Shown here: positions 1 through 5,364 of the stretch, one piece after another
Numbering within the stretch: the stretch's first letter is position 1
Layout: each line of letters begins with the position of its first letter
Assembly (NCBI GenBank): GCA_024402755.1
Contig: JAKSTD010000023.1
Coordinates: forward strand, 1 to 6,604
Direction: 5' to 3'
Source of the DNA: Alphaproteobacteria bacterium
GTDB taxonomy: Bacteria > Pseudomonadota > Alphaproteobacteria > Rs-D84
Length of the DNA stretch: 6,604 bases
Notes under the pieces: generated by a model
The model's input: only the letters and a program-made list of their open reading frames with translations
Told to the model about the DNA's origin: nothing
Database searches by the model: none
Position numbers and translations under genes: made by a program

Positions 1-21
1 ATCCAGTTGAGCCATGGGCGC
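1..21 (-). tRNA. 5' end of a tRNA gene, probably tRNA-Arg, cut by the window edge
   Basis: Reading leftwards from position 21, the sequence gives a seven-base acceptor strand GCGCCCA, then T8, G9, a GCTC D-stem strand, and a D-loop with A14 and the invariant GG pair (AACTGGAT). This is the canonical layout of a tRNA 5' half. The rest of the gene, including the anticodon, lies outside the window. From memory of bacterial tRNAs, an acceptor of GCGCCC followed by GCTCA..TGGATAGAG is typical of tRNA-Arg (UCU or CCG anticodon), but the isotype cannot be read here. A promoter with perfect 17-bp spacing lies immediately upstream, which supports a real gene. Confidence 0.8.
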
Positions 22-30
22 ATGTCACCA

Positions 31-59
31 ATTCTACATCAAAAATACACCCTTTGCAA
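31..59 (-). promoter_or_regulatory. sigma70-type promoter of the partial tRNA gene
   Basis: On the minus strand, TTGCAA (54-59) and TAGAAT (31-36) are separated by exactly 17 bp. The predicted start point is about two bases before the mature tRNA 5' end at 21, a common arrangement for tRNA genes. The whole promoter fits in the 42-bp gap between the tyrS stop codon and the tRNA. No terminator hairpin is visible between them, so tyrS transcripts may also read into the tRNA. Confidence 0.65.
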
Positions 60-63
60 ATTT

Positions 64-1278
64 TTATTTCACATTAACTTTCAAGAAAACTTTTTTACCA
101 CGTTGAACCATGATAGATTCAGCCGGTTCAACAGTATAATTTTTATCGGTGATTTTGTTGCCATCAATTTGGATACCGCCCTGTTCGACCATACGACGCG
201 CCTCTGATTTAGAATCAAACAATTTGACAGCGACCAAAAAGTCCACAATATTCATTACCTCTTTCATTTCTAAATCCGTGCTTGGGACATTAGCATTATT
301 TGTCCCGCCACCAAAAAGCGCTGTTGCTGTCTCTTCCGCCTTCTTGGCAGCATCGGTTCCGTGTGCGATTTCTGTTGCCGCAAAAGCCAGACGTTTTTTA
401 ACATCGTTTAATTCTGCGCCCTGCTTTTTTGACAATTCTGCAATTTCCGGCAATGGAATTTCCGTAAATATTTTCAAAAACTTTTCAACCAAATCATCGG
501 GGGTATTGCGAAAATATTGATAATATTCATAAGGAGTTGTTTTATCTTCATTCACCCAGACCGCGTTTCCTGCAGATTTTCCAATTTTATTTCCATTTGA
601 ATCTGTAATCAAAGATGTAGAAAGAACAAAAACCTCTTTTCCACATTTTTTACGAACCAATTCAACACCCATAATTGCATTCCCCCATTGGTCTGCACCA
701 CAAAGTTGCAACATACAATTATGTTCTTTGAACAAAGTCAAGAAATCAACCGCCTGGAAAGTCATATAGTTAAATTCCAAAAATGTCATACCGTTTTCCA
801 AGCGCTTTTTCACACTTTCCATCGACAGCATACGCGGGATTGTAAAATCAAGCCCATATTGTGCCAAAAAGTCCAAATGCGAATAACCTTTCATCCAATC
901 ATAGTTATCAACAATTATCGCATCACCATTCTTATCCCCAAACTTTAAAAATTTAGAATAAGATTTTTTAAGACCGGCAATGTTTTTTTGCAATGTTTCT
1001 TCGCTCATCATCGGACGACCAGTATCGCGCCCCGATGGGTCACCAATTCGTCCAGTTGCGCCACCAACCAACATAATTGGTCGATGCCCATATTTTTGCA
1101 ACCAGCGCATCATCATAACAGGGACAAGATGCCCCACATGCAAAGAATCAGCAGTCGGGTCAGACCCCAGATACACGGCAATTTTACCATTATCCAACAA
1201 ATCCATCACAGCATCCATATTTGAACACTGATTTATGAACCCACGCATTGACAATTCTTGGAATAAAGTATTTGGCAT
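64..1278 (-). CDS. tyrS: tyrosyl-tRNA synthetase
   Basis: Cytoplasmic class I aminoacyl-tRNA synthetase that charges tRNA-Tyr with tyrosine using ATP. It has 404 residues, within the usual length for the bacterial S4-containing form. Visible landmarks in order are: the YLGSDPTADSLHVGH block with the HIGH-type signature at residues 47-50; the GGATGRIGDPSGRD segment near 72-85; the tyrosine-pocket pattern Y171, Q175 and D178; ADQWGN at 195-200; the KMSKS-type loop KIGKS at 231-235; and a C-terminal S4 RNA-binding domain from about 345 to 404. The position usually held by Phe in YxGFDPT is Ser here. The start is supported by an AAAAGGAAAG ribosome binding site and by alignment with the normal N-terminus of the family. 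It follows the small ORF at 1342-1506, and its leader carries two inverted repeats. No terminator is visible after the stop codon. Confidence 0.97.
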   Translation of the reverse strand: MPNTLFQELSMRGFINQCSNMDAVMDLLDNGKIAVYLGSDPTADSLHVGHLVPVMMMRWLQKYGHRPIMLVGGATGRIGDPSGRDTGRPMMSEETLQKNIAGLKKSYSKFLKFGDKNGDAIIVDNYDWMKGYSHLDFLAQYGLDFTIPRMLSMESVKKRLENGMTFLEFNYMTFQAVDFLTLFKEHNCMLQLCGADQWGNAIMGVELVRKKCGKEVFVLSTSLITDSNGNKIGKSAGNAVWVNEDKTTPYEYYQYFRNTPDDLVEKFLKIFTEIPLPEIAELSKKQGAELNDVKKRLAFAATEIAHGTDAAKKAEETATALFGGGTNNANVPSTDLEMKEVMNIVDFLVAVKLFDSKSEARRMVEQGGIQIDGNKITDKNYTVEPAESIMVQRGKKVFLKVNVK

Positions 1279-1279
1279 C

Positions 1280-1326
1280 TATCTTTCCTTTTGTTCACAC
1301 CAAAGATAACATAAATTTGAACAAAA
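1280..1326 (-). promoter_or_regulatory. tyrS leader with two interleaved inverted repeats around the ribosome binding site
   Basis: In the 63-nt gap before tyrS, the minus strand holds two perfect complementary pairs. Pair A is TTTTGTTCA (1318-1326) with TGAACAAAA (1289-1297), 9 bp separated by 20 nt. Pair B is TATCTTT (1302-1308) with AAAGATA (1280-1286), 7 bp separated by 15 nt. Each pair has one arm inside the other's loop, and pair B's 3' arm ends one base before the ATG. The Shine-Dalgarno GG (1287-1288) lies between the two 3' arms. The arrangement suggests alternative RNA folds that affect ribosome access, or a protein operator. The arms are AT-rich, so chance cannot be excluded. It does not look like a T-box, which would be far longer. 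Confidence 0.4.
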
Positions 1327-1341
1327 ATACAATGATTTTAT

Positions 1342-1506
1342 TTATCTTTGATAACTGGAACCGAAATATTGTTTTGTATTCATTTTAGACAAATTCACAT
1401 GTCTTTGTCTTCCAAATGTAGCATCGTACCAAATAAGATATGTTCCTTTTTTTGTCGTAACAAAACGGGTTGTAAAATTTGTTAAACCTTTTTTATTTGT
1501 TGACAT
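1342..1506 (-). CDS. small, highly basic protein of unknown function (54 aa)
   Basis: A complete ORF beginning MSTNKKGLTN and ending SSYQR. It starts at ATG 1506 behind a clear ribosome binding site, AAAAGGATATAA, which is the same string that precedes rpsB. The protein has six Lys, four Arg and one His against a single Asp and no Glu, so it is strongly cationic. The central part (about residues 18-40, including GTYLIWYDAT and GRQRHVNLSK) alternates in a way that suggests a beta-hairpin. It has no cysteines, signal peptide or membrane segment. It lies between the tsf terminator and tyrS, so it is either expressed by readthrough or from a promoter I could not identify. I do not recognise a family. 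A small nucleic-acid- or ribosome-binding protein is possible on charge alone, but this is inference. Confidence 0.6.
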   Translation of the reverse strand: MSTNKKGLTNFTTRFVTTKKGTYLIWYDATFGRQRHVNLSKMNTKQYFGSSYQR

Positions 1507-1534
1507 AATTTATATCCTTTTGTTAATCAGGTTG

Positions 1535-1565
1535 AAAAAACCGCGCTTTTTTTCAAAGCGCGGTT
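1535..1565 (-). terminator. intrinsic terminator after tsf
   Basis: On the minus strand an 11-bp perfect stem (AACCGCGCTTT, 1555-1565, with AAAGCGCGGTT, 1539-1549) encloses a five-base GAAAA loop and runs into six T residues at 1535-1540. It begins 22 nt after the tsf stop codon and is the obvious end of the rpsB-tsf transcript. It stands 28 bp ahead of the small ORF's start codon. Confidence 0.9.
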
Positions 1566-1587
1566 CATTTATCTTTCCGGCTTTGAT

Positions 1588-2457
1588 TTAGCCCAACATT
1601 TTTGCTACTTCGTCTGCCAAGTTGTCTTCACGCTTTTGGATTCCTTCGCCCAAAACATAGAACGCATAACCTGTCAATTTTCCACCATGTTCTGCGATAA
1701 CTTCTTTAACGGTTTTGGATGGGTCCATAACAAATGGTTGTTCTTCCAGAACGGATTCGCCATACCATTTTTTGATACGTCCTTCGACCATTTTTTCAAC
1801 AATATTTTCCGGTTTGCCATTTGTTGCGCCAGATTCAATGAACACTTTCTTTTCACGTTCAACTGCTTTTGGTTCAACATCAGCGATTGTCATAAATTCT
1901 GGCTTGTTCGCAGCAATATGCATTGCGATTTTTCCACCAATTTCATCAATGCGCGGGTCTGTTCCGTTGATTGCAACAACCACACCGATTTGCCCCATAC
2001 CTGGAACAAGAGCATTATGAACATAAGTATAAATATGGTCACCGCTTACCTTTGCAATACGGCGCAAGCTCATATTTTCACCGATTGTAGAAATTGTCGC
2101 CGCGATATCATCTTTGACTGCGCTTAATGTTGCATCAAAATCGCCAGACAATTCCAATGCTTTGTTTGCAACATCAGCAACCAATTTTTGGAATTTATCA
2201 TTTTTGGCAACGAAATCTGTTTCTGCGTTCAATTCAACGACACAGCCCATATTGTCACATTTAACAACAGTTACCAAACCAGACGCAGCCACGCGACCCG
2301 CCTTGGATGCAGCTTTTACAATACCTTTTTGGCGCAACCAATCAGCAGCGGCTTCGATATCGCCATTGTTTTCGACCAATGCTTTTTTACAATCCATCAT
2401 ACCTGCGGAAGTTTTTTCACGCAGTTCTTGAACTAATTTTGCTGTCACTTCTGCCAT
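1588..2457 (-). CDS. tsf: translation elongation factor Ts
   Basis: Cytoplasmic guanine-nucleotide exchange factor that releases GDP from EF-Tu so that it can be reloaded with GTP. The 289-residue protein has the N-terminal UBA-like helical domain (about 1-55, with TSAGMMDCKKAL and the following DIEAAADWLRQKG). The conserved exchange motif TDFVAKN follows at residues 80-86; its Asp-Phe pair contacts EF-Tu in the family. The two-part core domain then runs to about residue 289. Length and start match the family, and an AAAGGAAA ribosome binding site precedes ATG 2457. Only 23 bp separate it from rpsB, the classic rpsB-tsf operon. A strong terminator follows. Confidence 0.98.
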   Translation of the reverse strand: MAEVTAKLVQELREKTSAGMMDCKKALVENNGDIEAAADWLRQKGIVKAASKAGRVAASGLVTVVKCDNMGCVVELNAETDFVAKNDKFQKLVADVANKALELSGDFDATLSAVKDDIAATISTIGENMSLRRIAKVSGDHIYTYVHNALVPGMGQIGVVVAINGTDPRIDEIGGKIAMHIAANKPEFMTIADVEPKAVEREKKVFIESGATNGKPENIVEKMVEGRIKKWYGESVLEEQPFVMDPSKTVKEVIAEHGGKLTGYAFYVLGEGIQKREDNLADEVAKMLG

Positions 2458-2480
2458 TTGTATTTCCTTTCTTTTATATG

Positions 2481-3335
2481 TTATTGTTTGTCGGCTTTGT
2501 CTGCCAGTTTGCTGCGACGAACTTCACGTGCCTCAGAAGTTTTAGATTTTTGTTTTGCTTCTTTGGCTTTTAAATCGTTTTCGTATTCTTCTGCCGCAGC
2601 TTCTGCGCTATCGGAATCAGTTTCTTTACCGGCAGCACCACCCAATCTTTTTTCAATGCCAGACAAAATCGCATCTACGAACAAATCACAATAAAGTTGT
2701 GTTGCGCGTGACGCATCATCATTACCAGGAACCGGGTAATCAACCAATTCAGGATTTGCATTTGTATCGCAAATTGCGATTGTTGGAATGTCCAGATTGC
2801 GTGCTTCGTGCACAGCATTCAATTCGCGTGGCACATCAATAACAATCATTGCCTGAGGGACACCGTGCATATCCAAAATACCACCAAAAATGTCGCGTAA
2901 TTTAGCAACTTCTTTTGTCATAACACCAACTTCTTTCTTGGTCAATCCCAATTTGTCAGCATTAGCAATATCATTTTCCATTTTTTTCAAGCGACGAATA
3001 CTTTGTGAAACGGTTGTCCAGTTAGTCAACATACCACCCAACCAACGATTATTTACATAATATTGTCCACAACGTTCTGCAGCATCTTTGACAATATCTT
3101 TTGCCTGGTGTTTTGTTGCGACAAACAAGATTTTTCCACCAGCAGCCGCGATAGCTTCTAATGCGACCAAAGCGCGGTGCAAAAGCGGTGCAGTTTTATT
3201 CAAATTGATAATATGAATTTTATCTTTAACCCCATAAACATAAGGTGTCATTAACGGGTTCCAACGACGCGTATGATGTCCAAAATGAACACCCGCTTCC
3301 ATCAACTGTTTCATAGTAAAAGTTGGCAATGCCAT
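2481..3335 (-). CDS. rpsB: 30S ribosomal protein S2
   Basis: Small-subunit ribosomal protein of 284 residues. Signature blocks are the N-terminal MKQLMEAGVHFGHHTRRWNP, the KIHIINLNKT strand near 39-48, NNRWLGGMLTN at 95-105, and the DVPRELNAVHEARNLDIPTIAICDT region at about 168-191. Ordinary bacterial S2 proteins end near residue 235-245. This one carries an additional charged tail of roughly 50 residues (about 235-284, rich in Ala, Glu, Lys and Asp), probably disordered or helical. Start ATG 3335 has a good AAAAGGATATAA ribosome binding site. It is first in the rpsB-tsf operon and has its own promoter and a structured leader of about 110 nt, which is the usual place for S2 autoregulation. 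Confidence 0.98.
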   Translation of the reverse strand: MALPTFTMKQLMEAGVHFGHHTRRWNPLMTPYVYGVKDKIHIINLNKTAPLLHRALVALEAIAAAGGKILFVATKHQAKDIVKDAAERCGQYYVNNRWLGGMLTNWTTVSQSIRRLKKMENDIANADKLGLTKKEVGVMTKEVAKLRDIFGGILDMHGVPQAMIVIDVPRELNAVHEARNLDIPTIAICDTNANPELVDYPVPGNDDASRATQLYCDLFVDAILSGIEKRLGGAAGKETDSDSAEAAAEEYENDLKAKEAKQKSKTSEAREVRRSKLADKADKQ

Positions 3336-3444
3336 GATTATATCCTTTTATTTTCTGTTATTATCCTCGGTCAGCAGATGTAAAAAACCAGATATCCTGG
3401 ACAGAAATTATATCCGCTGCCTGTGTTCTTCGCGCCATGCGCGT
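3336..3444 (-). promoter_or_regulatory. structured 5' leader of rpsB, candidate autoregulatory RNA
   Basis: The transcript from the predicted start near 3444 has about 109 nt before the ATG. Three structures can be read on the minus strand. The first is a hairpin CGCGC-ATG-GCGCG at the extreme 5' end (3431-3443). The second is a longer-range stem GGCAGC (3416-3421) with GCTGACC (3369-3375, one bulged A). The third, enclosed by the second, is a short hairpin CCAG-GATAT-CTGG (3388-3400) followed directly by six T residues (3382-3387). S2 is known to repress its own operon through the leader in gammaproteobacteria. Whether this leader does the same is inference. Confidence 0.45.
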
Positions 3445-3450
3445 ACCGCC

Positions 3451-3479
3451 ATAGTAAAACATTTCTGCCGTGAAATCAA
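3451..3479 (-). promoter_or_regulatory. sigma70-type promoter of the rpsB-tsf operon
   Basis: Minus-strand TTGATT (3474-3479) and TACTAT (3451-3456) are exactly 17 bp apart. The stretch between the -10 box and the predicted start point is GGCGGT. Such a GC-rich discriminator is typical of ribosomal promoters under growth-rate and stringent control. It begins about 20 bp past the stop codon of the upstream gene, with no clear terminator in between. Confidence 0.75.
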
Positions 3480-3499
3480 GTAAATTCTAATAAAATTTG

Positions 3500-4231
3500 T
3501 TATCTTAACCGTTCAATAATACTTATCATATCAATTTGAACAAAACGCCAATCAGTATCGCCATGTGTAGGACACAATTTTTCTGGGATTGGGGGTCTTT
3601 TCCAGGGCTTCCAAATCAGGTGTTGAAACAAAATCCACCCCCCAACATTAACATGTTCCATCAAAGATATGATTATTTTGCTTTGTTGTTTTTGTGACAC
3701 TTGCATGTGTTCAAAAATATTAGACAAATGTATAAAATCATAAGATTCTGTCAATTTACGACCCAAAGATTGGATATCTGTATGAAAAAATTGATACGGT
3801 TTTTTTACAATTTTTTGCAATTTTTTATATTCTAATGCCGTGGGCAAACGATATTTATCCAAAGTCCCAATTATACACAACCCAGATTTTGTGTTCATAA
3901 AATCTATATCCTCAGTCGGTATTGATAATTTTTTTGCTATTTTTTGTTCAGACAAAACACAATCCCCTTTTGACAAATCACATAAATCTTGCAACAAAGA
4001 TGTATATTCGTCCCTGTTCATACAATTAAGTGCTGTCGTTTTAATGTCCATAATACATTTTGCATTAAAAGTAATATCAAAAGTATCAACATACTTTGCC
4101 CCGAACAATGAAGCAAACAAAGGATGATTGCCAGATGCCGCGACCGTCAAAGCACGATTGCATTTTTTCGGCATAAAATTCATCCCCGAACGTAAATCTT
4201 CATTAGTCGTGATATAGGCAGCACTGTTCAC
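3500..4231 (-). CDS. SAM-binding methyltransferase-fold protein, DUF3419/BtaA-like (downstream paralogue)
   Basis: A 243-residue protein paralogous to the product of 4316-5101. Shared blocks include TNEDLR (10-14), NFMPK (18-22), the motif-I-like ALTVAASGNHPLFASLFGA (27-45) with an acidic strand end VDTFDI (48-53), NAKCIMDIK, KPYQF..DIQ, and YDFIHLSNIFEHM (164-176). The LTVxxSG..LF..LFGA pattern is what I associate with DUF3419/BtaA proteins, which transfer the aminocarboxypropyl group of S-adenosylmethionine, or with related class I methyltransferases. No substrate can be inferred. It is predicted cytosolic, and the C-terminus contains a Trp/Pro-rich stretch that the paralogue lacks. The start shown is a GTG with no recognisable ribosome binding site. 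Homology to the paralogue appears to run slightly further upstream, so the true N-terminus is uncertain and the gene may be 5'-damaged. Confidence 0.7.
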   Translation of the reverse strand: MNSAAYITTNEDLRSGMNFMPKKCNRALTVAASGNHPLFASLFGAKYVDTFDITFNAKCIMDIKTTALNCMNRDEYTSLLQDLCDLSKGDCVLSEQKIAKKLSIPTEDIDFMNTKSGLCIIGTLDKYRLPTALEYKKLQKIVKKPYQFFHTDIQSLGRKLTESYDFIHLSNIFEHMQVSQKQQSKIIISLMEHVNVGGWILFQHLIWKPWKRPPIPEKLCPTHGDTDWRFVQIDMISIIERLR

Positions 4232-4315
4232 GTTAAACGAAAGTACATGAATCTTTATTGCGATTACAACTGTGACAAAAAAAATTAAACCCCATTTATA
4301 ACACCCTGTACAAAT

Positions 4316-5101
4316 TTATCTTATTCTTTCCAATATATTTATATTATCTTTTTCTTTGATATGCCGCCAATTATCAAAAGTTTCGGCAATTTTATGACAC
4401 AAAGACCCAGACCGAACCATTTGATTATGTACTAAAATTCTGCCGTTTGGTTTTACCAATTTTAATAAAGACGACAAAACATCAAAACTTTCATCTCGTG
4501 GAACATAATCAAAAATATTAGAAACATGTATGAAATCATAGCATTGGGTCAATTTGGAACCAATTTGTTTAATATCGCTTTTTATAAAAGTATAAGGTTT
4601 TTGAACAATATCTTTTAATTCGCCATATTCTTGTTTATTTGGCAAAAATCGCGCATATAGTTGCGGATTCGCCCCCTGGTGAAAAAGAGAAACGTTTTTC
4701 ATATCACAAAGATACTTGTATTCTTCCGCTGGCAGCATTTTTGAAATTTTATCAATGTTTTTAAGTCCGGTTATATCACGACAATAAAATAATTCATATA
4801 ACATTTGTTCATAATCGAATAAATCTAGACCACTTTGCAAAGCAGCAACTTTTATATCCATTATGCACTTTGCATTATAAGAAATATCAAAAGTATCAAC
4901 ATGCCTGGCCCCAAACAGCGAACAAAATAACGGATGGTCACCAGAGCCAACAACCGTCAAAGCACGGTTGGCCTCTTTTGGCATAAAATTCAAGGAATAA
5001 CGCAAATCTTCATTTGTGATAACGTATGCCCGTGAATATTCTGAAAAACCACAAGTGTGCAAACAATCATGCGCAATATTAGAATCTGGGACAAAATCCA
5101 T
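4316..5101 (-). CDS. SAM-binding methyltransferase-fold protein, DUF3419/BtaA-like (upstream paralogue)
   Basis: A 261-residue predicted cytosolic protein. After an N-terminal segment of about 25 residues it has YVITNEDLR (26-34), NFMPKEANRALTVVGSG (38-54) as motif I, the downstream LFGARHVDTFDI with its acidic end at 69-73, NAKCIMDIK (77-84), KPYTFIKSDI (168-177), and YDFIHVSNIFDYV (188-200), followed by a KPNGRILVHNQM strand. This order fits a class I SAM-dependent fold of the DUF3419/BtaA sort, and the substrate is unknown. ATG 5101 is chosen because AAAGGTGG lies six bases upstream. A longer reading from 5149 would run through that site and probably through the promoter. It is followed after 84 bp by its paralogue on the same strand, presumably co-transcribed. 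Confidence 0.8.
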   Translation of the reverse strand: MDFVPDSNIAHDCLHTCGFSEYSRAYVITNEDLRYSLNFMPKEANRALTVVGSGDHPLFCSLFGARHVDTFDISYNAKCIMDIKVAALQSGLDLFDYEQMLYELFYCRDITGLKNIDKISKMLPAEEYKYLCDMKNVSLFHQGANPQLYARFLPNKQEYGELKDIVQKPYTFIKSDIKQIGSKLTQCYDFIHVSNIFDYVPRDESFDVLSSLLKLVKPNGRILVHNQMVRSGSLCHKIAETFDNWRHIKEKDNINILERIR

Positions 5102-5130
5102 AAAACACCACCTTTGACTATTTCTTAAAA

Positions 5131-5159
5131 GAACTAATACAAAAATCACAGATTGTCAA
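5131..5159 (-). promoter_or_regulatory. possible promoter of the methyltransferase-like gene pair
   Basis: A perfect -35 hexamer TTGACA lies at 5154-5159 on the minus strand, 50-60 bp before the chosen start at 5101. The -10 is poor. TATTAG is only 14 bp away, and the hexamer at 17-bp spacing (TAGTTC) matches weakly. This is a tentative call based mainly on the -35 box and its position. Confidence 0.3.
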
Positions 5160-5185
5160 TATAAAAGTTTATTCCACCCCATCTT

Positions 5186-5271
5186 GCCCCCCCTCTTCTG
5201 GCTAAGAGGAGGTGGCACGAAGTGACGGGCTGTCGCCAACATTAATTTCATCCGTTCATCATTGCGAACGG
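5186..5271. repeat. hairpin-rich intergenic element, possible interspersed repeat
   Basis: The gap between the secreted Cys-rich gene and the methyltransferase-like pair holds two separate inverted repeats. The first is CCTCTT (5192-5197) with AAGAGG (5204-5209) around a six-base loop, extended by C-run/G-run pairing with two bulged bases to about 5186-5216. The second is CCGTTC (5252-5257) with GAACGG (5266-5271) around eight bases. A short CAC-GAA-GTG palindrome lies between them at 5216-5224. This GC-rich block stands out against AT-rich surroundings and resembles small palindromic repeats found many times in some gut bacterial genomes. I see only one copy here, so the repeat label is inference. 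There is no T-tract, so it is not a terminator. Confidence 0.4.
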
Positions 5272-5310
5272 TTAGAAAATATTATCTTTTATGGAACAGA
5301 GTGTAAAAAA

Positions 5311-5340
5311 ACAAAAAACCGTCGCAAGGCGGTTTTTTGT
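5311..5340 (-). terminator. intrinsic terminator of the secreted Cys-rich gene
   Basis: A 30-nt inverted repeat with 13-base arms (5311-5323 and 5328-5340; one T-G wobble) encloses a GCAA tetraloop. The outer part of the stem is an A6/T6 run, so the structure carries a T-tract in both directions. It lies 24 nt past the stop codon at 5365 and serves the minus-strand gene. No plus-strand gene ends nearby. Confidence 0.9.
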
Positions 5341-5364
5341 CAAACCCAAATATTTGAAATTGCA

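Noticed and set aside
1289..1326. tyrS leader as a T-box riboswitch.
   Set aside because: The leader is only 63 nt, has no room for the T-box stems or terminator, and lacks the conserved T-box sequence.
1636..2127. A 163-codon open frame on the plus strand opposite tsf.
   Set aside because: It is antisense to a certain gene, has Phe/Cys/Asn-heavy composition typical of a shadow frame, and has no ribosome binding site.
3483..3499. A short AT-rich inverted repeat after the downstream methyltransferase-like gene as its terminator.
   Set aside because: The stem is only AAATT/AATTT, with no GC pairs and no T-run. It is too weak to call.
5102..5149. Longer N-terminus for the upstream methyltransferase-like protein, starting at 5149.
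   Set aside because: An AAAGGTGG ribosome binding site sits six bases before ATG 5101, inside the would-be extension, and a TTGACA -35 box lies just upstream at 5154-5159.
5252..5271. The CCGTTC/GAACGG hairpin as a terminator.
   Set aside because: Neither strand has a T-tract after the stem, and no gene ends immediately before it.
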